A stretch of DNA of 64,000 bases from AC-43 sp963728855 (GCA_963728855.1 CAVSLN010000015.1:119637-183636), one strand, 5' to 3'. Numbered from the stretch's first letter, positions 1 to 8,185 are shown. Notes: generated by a model from the sequence alone, not told the origin. Numbers and translations: made by a program.

Positions 1-206
1 AAACCGAGCGCGAGTATGACCACGAGCGCGATCATGCTGCCTGGGTCCTTCTTTAGCCGGCCGGCCCGCGGCTTGTCCGGCCGCGCTTTCGCCGTCCGTG
101 CTTCCTCGGCCAGCTGATGGCCCAGCGCGATCACGGCCTGAACCACGAGGTCTATGTCGATGTCTTTGCGCTGTTTGCCGATTACGCGTATGAGCCATTC
201 CGCCAT
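1..206 (-). CDS. Hypothetical protein with C-terminal hydrophobic segment (partial, runs off left edge)
   Basis: An open frame on the minus strand starts with ATG at 206 and is still open at base 1, giving 68 codons. The protein begins MAEWLIRVIG, has a charged helical middle (about residues 10-55, rich in K, R, E and A) and enters a hydrophobic stretch (IALVVILALG) at the window edge, so a membrane anchor probably begins there. A purine-rich AAGGGGG sits about 10 bases upstream of the ATG. I do not recognise the family. It precedes no gene in the window on this strand; the next genes upstream are the ribbon-helix-helix protein and the broken methyltransferase, all minus strand, so it may be the tail of the same accessory operon. 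Confidence 0.55.
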   Translation of the reverse strand, partial: MAEWLIRVIGKQRKDIDIDLVVQAVIALGHQLAEEARTAKARPDKPRAGRLKKDPGSMIALVVILALG

Positions 207-328
207 GAATGCTGCCCCCTTCTTGCCCTCAGAACCTCCCTTGAGTCCGTCCGGCCAGTTATCAATGTCGATGAGTTGGTTGAGGTGGGGAGAAGAAGCA
301 GCGCACTGCCCCTTCCCCCCGAGACGCC

Positions 329-661
329 TTATGACGTCTGTTCCGTGCGGCCCCGCCGCCGGCTGGTGCTACCGGCTGCCTCGGTGGCAGCCTGGGCGTG
401 GTCCCCGAACAGGGCTTGCAGGGCGTCACGCCGCGCTGCTGCGTCCCGCTCGATCTCCTCCAGTGCCTGGGCCGCCCGTGCGGCCAGGTCACCTTCCGAG
501 CGCTTGCGCTCCAGGTAGCCGTCAATGGCCGCCCGGATCGCGTCGGTCAGGCTCATCTCGTCGAGCTGAGCCACGAGCGTGAGCTGAGCGTGAACCGGGT
601 CCGGCAGCTTGACGCCAATCGTCTTGTAGCCGCCGGCTCCAGCTCCCTGGGCTTCGGTCAT
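329..661 (-). CDS. Ribbon-helix-helix-type DNA-binding protein
   Basis: A 110-residue protein. The ATG at 661 is chosen because GGAGG lies 8 bases upstream; an in-frame start further out has no such site. Residues about 12-45 fit the Arc/MetJ ribbon-helix-helix pattern: a short basic strand (YKTIGVKLPDPVHAQL) followed by two helices (LDEMSLTDAIRAAIDGYL). Residues 46-110 form a long charged, probably coiled-coil, tail. Such proteins act as dimeric repressors, antitoxins or plasmid-partition factors. It lies just downstream of the disrupted methyltransferase on the same strand, separated by about 80 bases, so it may once have been transcribed with it. Target and partner are unknown. Confidence 0.65.
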   Translation of the reverse strand: MTEAQGAGAGGYKTIGVKLPDPVHAQLTLVAQLDEMSLTDAIRAAIDGYLERKRSEGDLAARAAQALEEIERDAAARRDALQALFGDHAQAATEAAGSTSRRRGRTEQTS

Positions 662-744
662 AGAACACACCTCCTCGGTGCGGTGCGGCCACTCGTCCCC
701 GTCGGTCGGGGAGAAGTCGGGTAGCCGCATGACACCGGCGAGCA

Positions 745-1577
745 TCACGCCGCCGTAGCCTCCGGTGCGCCGCGCGTCTGCTCCAGACCGAGGCGTTCCT
801 TAGCCAGCCGCACGTACGCCAGGTTCAGCTCAATACCGAGCCAGTCCCGGCCCAACTCTTGGGCGACTAACGCCGTCGTACCGCTACCCAGAAATGGATC
901 AAGCACGATGCCCCGCCGTGCTGGCGCGTGGCAGTCGCACGGCAGCGTCCCCGTCGACACCTTCTGTCCCTGGCCGCAAGCCGTGCACACCACCGCCGGG
1001 CACGTCGCCAGGATCGGCCGCCGCACCAGCTCCGGGGGGAAGACCGCGAAGTGCGCGCCTCGGTAGCCCGCCGTGGCCATCGGCCACACGTCACCCGGGT
1101 TCTTGCCCAGCGGATGGCCCGGCAGTGCGCTCGTCCGCGCCCGGCGCAACCCGCCCCGCGAAGCGGCCAACGGCCCGGCCCACACCGCCGGCTGTTGCTG
1201 TGGCACCCGCGCCCGCTTGGTAGCGGAAGATCGGTGCGGCTCCCGGATCGCGTCCAGGTCGAAGAAGTATGACCGTTGCCGAACCAAGAGGTAGATCACC
1301 TCGTACGTCAGGGTCAGCCGGTCCGTCACGCTGGAGGGCATCGGGTTCGTCTTCGCCCAGATCACTTTTGTCCGCACCAGCCAGCCATCTTGGGCAAGCG
1401 CGAGCAGCAGTCGCTCCGGCGCGAGTAGCAACCCCTTGACCGGCGCGCCGTACTTGGGATGGGTCGAGAAGCTGTCGCCCAGGTTGAGCCACATACTCCC
1501 GGTCGGCACGAGCACCCGGGCGACCTCGCGGCACACCCCGCGCAGGTTGGCCACCCAGCCCGCCACGTTCCGGAAGC
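745..1577 (-). pseudogene. 3' part of a site-specific DNA methyltransferase (N4-cytosine type) cut by an IS3 element
   Basis: This fragment holds the middle and end of an N4-cytosine/N6-adenine methyltransferase: a NLGDSF block, PxPSSVTDRLT, and near the C-terminus the SAM-binding motif DPFLGSGTT followed by GIELN. A cysteine cluster (CPAVVC, CTACG, CDCH) in between looks like a small zinc-binding insert, common in actinobacterial members. The catalytic TSPPY motif and the start codon are 1.6 kb away at 3197-3355, on the far side of the inserted element. A GTG at 1566 could start translation of this piece, but the protein would lack the catalytic motif. Family assignment is firm from the two motifs; the modified base and the target are unknown. 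Confidence 0.85.
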
Positions 1578-1633
1578 TGTCAAGTCAAGTGAGACAGTAT
1601 CTTGCTGGTGGTTTGGGAAATTGGTAGCGCGGG

Positions 1634-2781
1634 CTATGCGGGTCGGTGTGTGCGTTCGACAGCGTTGATGGGTGTGGTACCGGCTGCCGCGCCGGCCGGG
1701 GGCCGGCTTGCCACCGACTCGGTGGTGGGGTTGATCGTGTCGGGTTTGTTGATCCATGCCCGGGTCGGGATGCGGGGTGCGGTCGGGCGGCGGGCGAACC
1801 GTTCGGGGTGAGCCGTCCAGGCCGCGTCGAGGGTGGACTGCCGGGCACGGCGCACGGACTCGGCGGTGCCGTGATGCACCGACGCCGGAGTATGCCAGCC
1901 GATCCCGGAATGCCGGTGCTCATGGTTGTAGTACGTGTAGAACTGTTCACAGTAGGCGCGGGCATGCTGGATAGACCCGAACCGGTACGGAAACGTCGGA
2001 TCGTACTTGAGGGTCTTGAAGCTGGCCTCGATGAACGGGTTGTCGTTGGACGTCTTGGGCCGGCTGTGGCTGCGGGTGATGCGTAGGTCACTGAGTAGCT
2101 GGGTGACCGTCTTGCAGGTCATTGCCCCGCCCCGGTCGGCGTGGATCGTCAACTGATCCCGGTCGACACGTTCACGGGTCGCGGCATCCGCGATCAGCGC
2201 TTCGGCCAACTGGCCGTCCTCCCGCGCCGCGACCAGGTACCCGACCACGTAGCGGGAGAAGATATCGATCACGGTGTACAGGTGATACCACACTCCGGGG
2301 GCCGGGCCGCGGAGCTTGGTGATATCCCAGCTCCACACGCGGTTGGAGGCATCGGCGACCAGTTCGGGCTTGACGTGTGCGGGGTGGGTGGCCTGGCGGC
2401 GGCGTTCTCCGTTCTGTCCGGCCGCGCGCAGGATTCTGTACATTGTGGACGGTGAGCACCACCAGCGGCCCTCGTCCAGTTCCCGCGCCCAGACCTGGGC
2501 CGGGGCCAGGTCCACGTAGCGCGGCTGGTTGAGCAGGTCCAGCACCGCCTGACGCTCGGTCGGACTCAACGCCGAGGGCGGTGGTTGCCGCGGCCGGGGC
2601 GGGCGGGGTGCTGGTGGGGTACGCCAGCGGTAAACGGTGGCCCTCGACAGGCCGGTCAGCCGGCACGCTTTCGCGGTGCCCCACAACGGGATCAGGGCAT
2701 CCAGCGCTTCGCCGAAGACAGCGGCGGCGTCGTTCGACCTCCGCGCTGCTGGAGAGCAGTTCCAACAGCGCGTGCGCTTTT
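1634..2781 (-). CDS. IS3-family transposase orfB (DDE catalytic domain)
   Basis: The reading frame carries the rve integrase core of IS3 transposases. An HTH_21-like segment (AKACRLTGLSRATVYRW) comes first. The DDE acids follow: D in WSWDITKL, D in TIHADRGG, and E in NPFIEASFKTLKY. A QF-TYYN-HRHSGIGWHTP block follows as in the family. Translation is expected from orfA by a -1 frameshift rather than from an independent start; a run of four A on the minus strand (2781-2778, in GGGAAAAGC) is a suitable slip site. The stop is at 1634, about 55 bases inside the left inverted repeat. The frame is intact, so the element could still be active. Confidence 0.85.
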
Positions 2782-3122
2782 CCCATGATCTCCAGCGCGG
2801 TGCGGGTCTTGGCCAGTTCGGTCTCCAGCCGGGCGTTCTGGCGTCGCAGCCGGGAAAGTTCGACTGTCTCGGTGGACTTCTTCGCCCGTTGAGCCGACTG
2901 GCGCCGATCGACCAGACCCGCCGCAGCACCCGTGTCGCGGGCCTTACGCCAGTCCAGAATGTGTGACCCGTACAGCCGTTCCCGGCGCAGGATCGCGCCA
3001 CGGGCGGTGGCGTCCGGGGCCGCGTCGTACTCGGCCAGGATCCTCGCCTTGAACTCCGAGGTGAATGTCCGACGAACCGGCTTGGCGTCCAGATCGTCGG
3101 TGTCGGTGGGCTTGTCAGGCAT
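2778..3122 (-). CDS. IS3-family orfA (helix-turn-helix and leucine zipper)
   Basis: Starts at ATG 3122 with AAGGAG about 10 bases upstream. Residues about 10-60 form the HTH_8-type DNA-binding domain of IS3 OrfA (RRTFTSEFKARILAEYD, then GAILRRERLYGSHILDWRKA). Residues 75-115 form a leucine-zipper coiled coil (VELSRLRRQNARLETELAKT). The coordinate given stops at the probable slip site; the zero frame itself continues far beyond without a stop, overlapping orfB, which supports a frameshift rather than separate genes. OrfA binds the element ends and, after frameshifting, is joined to the catalytic OrfB. Confidence 0.8.
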
Positions 3123-3196
3123 GCTGGTGATCACTCCTTGCTCCCGTCCAGGGAGCGTATCCCCTGGTAGACGAGCTGTCTCACCTCAGCCTGGCA

Positions 3197-3355
3197 GAGA
3201 GGGTTCGGCTCCAGCCCCAGTTGGCCCGCCGCGCCGTAGTCGCGCAGCTGGAAATACGGCGGGCTCGTCACCACGGTGTCCACGCTGGACGCGGGCAGCT
3301 CGCTCAATCTCGCCAGGGCGTCGCCCGTCAGGATGGTGTTACGTGGCGCCCTCAT
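3197..3355 (-). pseudogene. 5' part of the IS3-interrupted DNA methyltransferase
   Basis: 53 codons starting with ATG at 3355, preceded by AGGAGA. The protein start (MRAPRNTILTGDAL) is typical of type II methyltransferases, and residues 30-34 are the catalytic TSPPY, which points to N4-cytosine (or some N6-adenine) chemistry. Reading into the inserted element adds about 20 foreign residues before a stop. The start codon overlaps the stop of a 26-residue peptide gene just upstream (ATGA), so the two were translationally coupled. Joined with 745-1577 the ancestral enzyme would be about 330 residues, normal for the family. Confidence 0.85.
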
Positions 3356-3432
3356 TCGGCCGTCTCCTGGACGGCCGCGGTCGTAGTGCTGTCGTTACCT
3401 CCCTCGTTCGTCTTGGTCGTGTGCTGGTTCAT
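3352..3432 (-). CDS. 26-residue peptide upstream of and overlapping the methyltransferase start
   Basis: ATG at 3432 is preceded by a strong GAGGGGG. The peptide (MNQHTTKTNEGG..., ending in AVQETAE) is Thr/Glu/Asn-rich and has no recognisable domain. Its TGA overlaps the methyltransferase ATG in the sequence ATGA, the usual arrangement for translational coupling, and that makes a leader or small-protein role more likely than chance. Function unknown. Confidence 0.5.
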   Translation of the reverse strand: MNQHTTKTNEGGNDSTTTAAVQETAE

Positions 3433-3689
3433 CGTTCTTAACCCCCTCTCGTTACTCGTGCCGCAGACAACGGCGGATGGGATTTGGCAACAAAAAGTCA
3501 GCCCCCGAAAACGTGCCTTGCTACAGGCCAAAACGCCGCTCGTCTTGACCTAGTTATACGGGAATTGCTGGTGTGCCTCTCCAGGCAAAAACCCGAAAAT
3601 AAACCGAACATCTCGCCGCAGTGCCTGGAACTCGTCACAGGCGCTTGCTAGCAATTGCGCTGCTAAGCGATTGTGAGAAAGCACAAGGG

Positions 3690-4361
3690 TTATGCAGCCA
3701 CTTCCGCGACCGGATCTTCTTTCCGTTCCTGCCTCAACCGGCGCAGCAACACGCTCGCTCGTTGGCCGCCGATCCGCAGCTCCTGCCGCAGCGCGTCCCG
3801 GGAGATCGCCCGACCATGGGCCGCCCAGTGCGCCTGGTCCGCCGCCCGGGCCGCCGCCAGTAGTTCGACCTCAGTCCGAACGCGGGCCGGACTGAGGTCG
3901 GCCGCTGGTGCCGGTGACACGGCCTCAGCCCGCACCGCTTCCGCCTCCGGATCGACCTGACTCCGCAGCACCGCCAAGTGCGACACCAGCCCGAGCACCA
4001 GCGCCGGCACTGCGCCGACCGCCACCACGACCACCCAGGAGGCGGCCACGAGGTGGACGGCTATCAGGTGGTAGATCGCGTTGCCCAAGAGCGACAGCAG
4101 GATGGCGCCGATTGCGTTCGTCCGGGCGAAGTGCCGAGCCTGCGCCGACCCCGTGGATGCTGCCAACCACACCCTCGTTGCCGTCATGGCGTAGGCGTCA
4201 ACCGTCAGCGGCAGCAAGGGGGCCAGCACCACCGGCCAACCCGCCACTACAGCGAGCCCTCTCAGGCCGGCGAAGCTTGATACCGCCGCCGAGGTGGCCG
4301 ACACCGTCATGCCGGCCACCACCCACCCGTCCCGGCGACGCGAGGCCGGATCAGGCAGCAC
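3690..4361 (-). CDS. DUF2637 membrane protein (Spd-type, integrative-element associated)
   Basis: 223 residues from a GTG at 4361, chosen because it has GGAG upstream and overlaps the end of the preceding small gene by 11 bases. Residues about 15-130 carry four hydrophobic segments (AGMTVSATSAAVSSFAGLRG, a Leu-rich PVVLAPLLPLTVD segment, GAILLSLLGNAIYHLIAVH, then VVVVAVGAVPALVLG), the layout of DUF2637 proteins found in actinomycete plasmids and integrative elements and often called plasmid-spread-like. The C-terminal 90 residues are cytoplasmic, charged, and end in a winged-helix-like DNA-binding stretch (SRDALRQELRIGGQRASVLL). The family is linked to element transfer, but the biochemical role is not established. 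Confidence 0.75.
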   Translation of the reverse strand: MLPDPASRRRDGWVVAGMTVSATSAAVSSFAGLRGLAVVAGWPVVLAPLLPLTVDAYAMTATRVWLAASTGSAQARHFARTNAIGAILLSLLGNAIYHLIAVHLVAASWVVVVAVGAVPALVLGLVSHLAVLRSQVDPEAEAVRAEAVSPAPAADLSPARVRTEVELLAAARAADQAHWAAHGRAISRDALRQELRIGGQRASVLLRRLRQERKEDPVAEVAA

Positions 4362-4545
4362 GGTCTGACTCCGGCTGAGCGCCCTCCTGGATGTCGTCCC
4401 GGTCCTCGACCCGCCGGTCTGCCCACCTGGCCCGCCACTGGCGGCGCAACTCGCGCTCCAGCTCCCGCAGGTCGTCCGCCCGTTCCCGTACCTCCCGCGC
4501 TTCACGGGCTTTGCCAACCATCTGAATCCGGCCGTTTCTAGGCAT
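4351..4545 (-). CDS. Small charged coiled-coil protein upstream of the DUF2637 gene
   Basis: 64 residues from ATG at 4545. The sequence is almost wholly Arg/Glu/Asp with heptad-like spacing (REVRERADDLRELERELRRQ), predicting one long helix or coiled coil. It overlaps the DUF2637 start by 11 bases, so the two are co-translated. No catalytic motif. Small proteins of this kind are frequent beside Spd genes in actinomycete elements; the role is unknown. Confidence 0.55.
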   Translation of the reverse strand: MPRNGRIQMVGKAREAREVRERADDLRELERELRRQWRARWADRRVEDRDDIQEGAQPESDRAA

Positions 4546-4619
4546 GACTCGTCCACCGCTCCTTACCTTGAGTGAAGTGAAGAATGAAGGCTGGCTATCG
4601 TCTGGCGGGTAAAGCCGAC

Positions 4620-4880
4620 CTACCGGCCGCGCCGCCAGTACCAGCGAATAACCCGGAACGCCGTGGCCGAACTAATAAGCGCGGCGAGCGCCTTTGGCAT
4701 AGTGAGCAAGGAGTGCCACAGAATAGCGCCGGCAAGTCCGAGGCCCAGTAGAAGAACCGTCACGCGAACGAACGCAGTCAATTTGGGACTGCCGTGCTTG
4801 TCGCTCATGGCACCGTGGAGCGTGTGGTGGAAGCCGGCCAGGAGAGAAAACACGTCCTTAGGCTTCTCGTGTTCACTCAT
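4620..4880 (-). CDS. Small protein with two hydrophobic segments
   Basis: 86 residues from ATG at 4880, with GAGGGG 7 bases upstream; the start lies inside the end of the previous gene (ATGAGTGA overlap). The first 35 residues are polar (MSEHEKPKDVFSLLAGFHHT), then two hydrophobic stretches follow (VTVLLLGLGLAGAILWHSLL and ALAALISSATAFRVI) before a basic tail WYWRRGR. Likely an inner-membrane protein with both ends inside. It belongs to a three-gene overlapping minus-strand run (5094-5390, 4873-5094, this gene). I do not recognise the family. Confidence 0.55.
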   Translation of the reverse strand: MSEHEKPKDVFSLLAGFHHTLHGAMSDKHGSPKLTAFVRVTVLLLGLGLAGAILWHSLLTMPKALAALISSATAFRVIRWYWRRGR

Positions 4881-5094
4881 GCTTGCCCCTCTCTCGCATA
4901 GCTCGCGCTGTTTCAATCTGCGCCCGGTTCCACAGAGCGTCCAGCATCCCCTCGTCGTCAGACAGGTACTGCTCAAGCTGCTGCCGGACCTGCGCGATCT
5001 CCTCGTCGCGTTCCTCCAGCCGCATGAAAAGTCCCCGGCACAGTAGACCGAGCATCACGGCGAAGAGGAGCAGAAGGAAGACCAGCCAGAGCAT
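4873..5094 (-). CDS. Small single-pass membrane protein with coiled-coil tail
   Basis: 73 residues from ATG at 5094. Residues 1-22 are an uninterrupted hydrophobic segment (MLWLVFLLLLFAVMLGLLC), an N-terminal anchor, and the rest is a charged helix with coiled-coil character (RLEERDEEIAQVRQQLEQYL). The start overlaps the stop of the upstream gene (TGATG) and its own stop overlaps the next start, so the three small genes form one translationally coupled unit. Possibly a scaffold or lysis-like membrane factor of the element; nothing in the sequence decides this. Confidence 0.55.
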   Translation of the reverse strand: MLWLVFLLLLFAVMLGLLCRGLFMRLEERDEEIAQVRQQLEQYLSDDEGMLDALWNRAQIETARAMRERGKHE

Positions 5095-5390
5095 CAGTGC
5101 CTCCCCATGTACCGGGCGATGAGTTCGGCTGCACAGAACGACACCGTCTCCTCAATGCGCCGCAACTGGTGCTCAAGCGCCAGGTCAGTTCCGGCCCGAG
5201 CGGTGATGTGCTCGTGTGCGTCACAGATGGTGTCGACTGCCCTGGTCACGATGCGCCGGGCCGCCTCCATTCGCGCCTCCAGCTTGTAGGCGGCGTCTTC
5301 CTCCAGGAACTGCGTCCGGTAGCTCACTGGGCGAGGTGGGAACGCCAACTCGATCTCATCGCGGGTGCGAGGGCTGATTTCTCGGTCCAT
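5094..5390 (-). CDS. Hypothetical helical protein, first gene of a small overlapping operon
   Basis: 98 residues from ATG at 5390; a GGAGG-like AGGAGGACG stands upstream, which favours this start over an in-frame one 24 bases earlier. The protein is helical and charged (EARMEAARRIVTRAVDTI, then DLALEHQLRRIEETVSF) with no signal or membrane segment and no known domain. It opens the minus-strand group that continues through two membrane proteins towards the DUF2637 gene. Function unknown. Confidence 0.5.
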   Translation of the reverse strand: MDREISPRTRDEIELAFPPRPVSYRTQFLEEDAAYKLEARMEAARRIVTRAVDTICDAHEHITARAGTDLALEHQLRRIEETVSFCAAELIARYMGRH

Positions 5391-5566
5391 TGTTCGTCCT
5401 CCTCGGCGCATCAAATGATTGGCTGGTGAGAACGTTAGCCAGGCTATTTAGCAGGCTTCAAGGGAAAGGGCTCAGATGTCGCTGCATTGTCTCTGGCGGA
5501 AATGGTCGAAAGCAAAACGACAGAGCAGCGACACCGCAGCGACAAGGAGAAGCCCCAAACGTCGAA

Positions 5567-5592
5567 CGCCCGCCCCCAGACGGGGGCGGGCG
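5567..5592. terminator. Strong GC hairpin between gene groups
   Basis: CGCCCGCCCCC at 5567-5577 pairs perfectly with GGGGGCGGGCG at 5582-5592 across a four-base AGAC loop. Placed 46 bases beyond the stop of the minus-strand gene at 5639, it fits a terminator for that transcript. There is only a weak T-run on either side. Confidence 0.65.
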
Positions 5593-5638
5593 GCACCACA
5601 AGTTGGTAGTGCGTTTGTGTGGTCGACCGACCGGAACG

Positions 5639-5999
5639 TCAGGGGCGTCCGTGCAATCGCTCGAACACCCAGTCGTTCCACCGCTCCTCGTCGAGGAAGA
5701 TGGGTACGTAGGTCGGCAGGCCGTCGGCGTCGGGCCGTAGGTCGAGCGCCACCGGCGCCCACGGCCGGATCGCCGCGAAGTCCTCCGGACGCTGTTCGAA
5801 CCAGGCTGCGGCGATCGCCCAGGTGAGCACGATGACCGAGTATCGGCCGCGCGTCCAGGAGATCACCTGTTCCTCCTCGTTTTCGACCCAGTCTCCGAAG
5901 AAGCTGTACAGGTCCTCCACTTCGTTGGTCTCGTCGAGCTAGGGGCCATTCGCGGTCGAGGTACTCCTTGAATCGCTTTGCTAGGTCGAGCGCTTTCAT
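5639..5999 (-). pseudogene. Small acidic hypothetical protein gene with a one-base frameshift
   Basis: The frame from ATG at 5999 reads MKALDLAKRFKEYLDREWPL and then leaves the reading phase; the continuation in another frame (LDETNEVEDLYSFFGDW... to the stop at 5639) is clearly coding. Removing one A in CCCCTAGCTC near 5940 restores a single protein of about 119 residues. The body is acidic and Trp-rich (FGDWVENEEEQVISWTRG, FFLDEERWNDWVFERL-like end) and resembles SUKH/immunity-type small proteins only in composition, so I make no assignment. Alternatively the second part could start at a GTG at 5920. True decay and a sequencing indel cannot be separated here. Confidence 0.5.
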
Positions 6000-6062
6000 C
6001 GCTGATCCACCTTCCGGCGTTCGGTTGAAGATGATCTTGACCAGCGTGTATTATGAACCATT

Positions 6063-6077
6063 TTGCATAAATTGCAA
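6063..6077. promoter_or_regulatory. Perfect palindrome TTGCA-N5-TGCAA in a divergent promoter region
   Basis: TTGCATAAATTGCAA lies between two divergent genes (minus strand starting 5999, plus strand starting 6146) in an unusually AT-rich patch. The symmetry, size and site fit a repressor or activator operator; no cognate regulator is identifiable. Confidence 0.4.
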
Positions 6078-6145
6078 GCATAAGAGGGATGTGCGGCTTA
6101 TCGGCCTCGGTATGATGCGAGCTATCGCGAGCGAGGAGGCGGGCC

Positions 6146-6489
6146 GTGACGGCCTCGGAAGTCAGCAAAGTACCGGGCAGCCTGACCGCCAGAGCCAGGG
6201 CGGTTCACGCGTTGGCCCTTAAAGGCATGACGCCGAGCCTTCTTGCCGCCCAGCCCAAGTTGCTTGCTCTCGTGGATGAGGCGCCACGGCCGACACGACC
6301 GCTCCGCGACACACAGCGGGCCAAAATCCTGTGGTCAGCATTCGAGAAGACAGCAGCGTCGGCACGCGCGGCGGTCCTGTCGATCAAAGACATCAAGAAT
6401 GTGACCCCGACCGAGCGAGAGGCAAGCTGGATAGCTGCCGCTGGCGAACTTCTGGGCCTCACCGACGAAGCATCGTTCATACGCAAGCT
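6146..6489 (+). pseudogene. 5' part of an unknown gene cut by an ISAs1-family element
   Basis: GTG at 6146 has AGGAGG upstream. The 114 codons before the element encode a helical protein (ARAVHALALKGMTPSLLAAQ; RAAVLSIKDIKNVTPTEREA) that I cannot assign. Removing the element plus one copy of its 10-bp target duplication joins the frame exactly to 8186 onward (...SFIRKL | GPGSALYSEEVAG...), which proves that both pieces were one reading frame before insertion. The joined frame runs on into a Clp-N-like region, see 8186-8954. Confidence 0.75.
6480..6489. repeat. Left target-site duplication of the ISAs1-family element
   Basis: TACGCAAGCT, identical to 8176-8185 immediately after the right end of the element. 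Confidence 0.95.
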
Positions 6490-8175
6490 CAGGGCTGGGC
6501 GCAAAGTCTTTTGCGCAGGTCAAGGGCGTTGCTTAGGGTGCGGTAGGAACTATCGCCTACCGGCTTGTGGTGACGCTTTGGATTGGTCGGGCTGGGGACC
6601 CGTCGTCGGTCTGTGTCACTCACGGTAGCCGCTTGAGGGTCGGGTTAGGGTGTCCTGGAAGGGACTGCCGCCCACGTCGCGCTCACTGTGGGTATAGATC
6701 ACGCGGGGTGGGTCACGACGTGATCACGGTTGGGTGGCGGTGGGCGTGGGGTGAGGGTAGGGGCAACGGGGCTGGGCTAGTAACCGGGGTTCGACCAAGA
6801 ATCCTGCCTACGAGGAGCCCCGTTGCCCGGTCAGTCTTGCATGCCCGCCGTCGTCTGCGGTGCACCGCCGTCTGCTGGCGTGTCGGTGCCCACCACGGCG
6901 GATACCGCGGTGGCGGTGCTGGTGGGTCGGGCCGCGGCGCTGCACCGGGCCAGCGGGGGCAGGCTGCTGGAGTGTTTCGCCGGGGTGCCCGATCCGCGGG
7001 ATCGGCGGGGAATCCGCCATACGCTGCCCACGATCTTGGGGTTGTGCACCGCGGCGGTGCTGTCCGGTGCGGTGGCCCTGACCGAGATCACTACCTGGGT
7101 CGCCGCGGCACCAGCGGATCTTCTGGCCGCGATGGGCTGCTGGCGCGACCGCCGCGGGTGTCCTCGCCCCCCGCACCCGGACACCATCGAGCGGGTCTTC
7201 GACGCGTTGGGTGCCCAAGGGCTGGCCGACCAGTTGGGGGCCTTCCTGGCCGCCCGCGCCGGTGTGTCCCCGGTCGGTGCCCCCATCGGCGGGCCGGTGC
7301 TGCTGCCGGCGATCGCGGTCGACGGCAAGGCGATGCGCGGCGCGGTCGGCGACGACGGGCTCATCCCGTATCTGCTGGCCGCCGCCACCCACCAGAACAC
7401 CACGGTGATCGCTGAACGTCTGGTCGGCGCCAAGACCAACGAAGTGCCCGAGTTCCAGCCACTGCTTGCCGGCCTGCCCGCCGGCGGGTGGGTGTTCACC
7501 ATGGACGCCGGGCATACCGTGCGCTCCCACGCCACGTTCATCACCGAACAACTGCTCGCCCACTACGTGATGATTGTCAAGGAGAACACTCCGGGGTTGT
7601 TCGCCCGCCTGGATGCCCTGGACTGGGCCGCCGTCCCGGTCGCCCACACCACTACAGACACCGGGCACGGGCGTCGGGAACGACGCACCATCCGGGTCCT
7701 ACCCGCACCACCGGACCTGGGCTTCCCGCACGCCGCGCAAGTGTTCTTGATCGAGCGGTACACCACCCGCACCGTCCGCAAACGCACCAAACGAAGCCGC
7801 AAGTACCGCAAGGTGCAGGTCCACACCGCAGTGGCCGTCCTCGGCGTGACCAGCCTGTCCGATCGCGAAGCCGCGCCGGTGCACCTGGCCACCTACGTCC
7901 GCTGCCATTGGGCCATCGAAAACAAGATCCATTGGGTGCGGGACGTCACGTTCCGTGAGGATGCCTCCCGGGTTCGGACCGGCTCCCGCCCCCGGGTCAT
8001 GGCCACGATCCGTAACCTCGTGATCGGGCTGATCCGCCAAGCCGGCTACACCAAAATAGCCGCCACCATCCGACGCATCAGAAACGACCCACGCCTACTC
8101 TTCCGGCTCCTCGGCCTGCCAGCATCCCCGAAAAACGCACCATGAACAGCCGAAACGACTTTGCGCTCAGCCCTG
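6490..8175 (+). mobile_element. ISAs1-family insertion sequence
   Basis: 1,686 bp. The left end CAGGGCTGGGCGCAAAGTC and the inverted right end differ at one of 19 positions. It is flanked by a perfect 10-bp direct repeat, TACGCAAGCT, matching the 8-10 bp duplications of this family. It carries a single intact transposase gene. The near-identical ends and perfect duplication indicate recent insertion. Confidence 0.95.
6823..8145 (+). CDS. ISAs1-family transposase
   Basis: 440 residues. The TTG at 6823 is chosen for the GAGGAG 7 bases upstream; an ATG at 6841 is the alternative. The N-terminal DDE_Tnp_1-associated domain contains the family hallmark FAGVPDPRDRRGIRHTLP (residues about 50-70). 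The catalytic part has the first Asp in AIAVDGKAMRGA, the second in VFTMDAGHT, and the C-terminal acidic residue in the HWAIENKIHWVRDVTFRED block. Length and motif order are normal for the family and there is no frame damage, so it is probably functional. Confidence 0.93.
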   Translation: MPGQSCMPAVVCGAPPSAGVSVPTTADTAVAVLVGRAAALHRASGGRLLECFAGVPDPRDRRGIRHTLPTILGLCTAAVLSGAVALTEITTWVAAAPADLLAAMGCWRDRRGCPRPPHPDTIERVFDALGAQGLADQLGAFLAARAGVSPVGAPIGGPVLLPAIAVDGKAMRGAVGDDGLIPYLLAAATHQNTTVIAERLVGAKTNEVPEFQPLLAGLPAGGWVFTMDAGHTVRSHATFITEQLLAHYVMIVKENTPGLFARLDALDWAAVPVAHTTTDTGHGRRERRTIRVLPAPPDLGFPHAAQVFLIERYTTRTVRKRTKRSRKYRKVQVHTAVAVLGVTSLSDREAAPVHLATYVRCHWAIENKIHWVRDVTFREDASRVRTGSRPRVMATIRNLVIGLIRQAGYTKIAATIRRIRNDPRLLFRLLGLPASPKNAP

Positions 8176-8185
8176 TACGCAAGCT
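8176..8185. repeat. Right target-site duplication of the ISAs1-family element
   Basis: TACGCAAGCT, identical to 6480-6489. Confidence 0.95.

Larger units (their letters stand above)
1578..3196 (-). mobile_element. IS3-family insertion sequence
   Basis: About 1.62 kb carrying minus-strand orfA and orfB. The ends carry imperfect inverted repeats: the left end begins TGTCAAGTCAAGTGAGACAG and the right end, read inward, matches it at 16 of 21 positions with one gap. The outer bases are TG and CA as is usual for IS3. I could not find a clean 3-4 bp target duplication, so the exact ends may be off by a few bases or one flank has changed. The element splits a DNA methyltransferase gene in the same orientation. 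Confidence 0.85.

Noticed and set aside
6780..6800. tRNA-like GGGGTTCGACC segment
   Set aside because: It lies inside the ISAs1 element and no cloverleaf can be formed around it.
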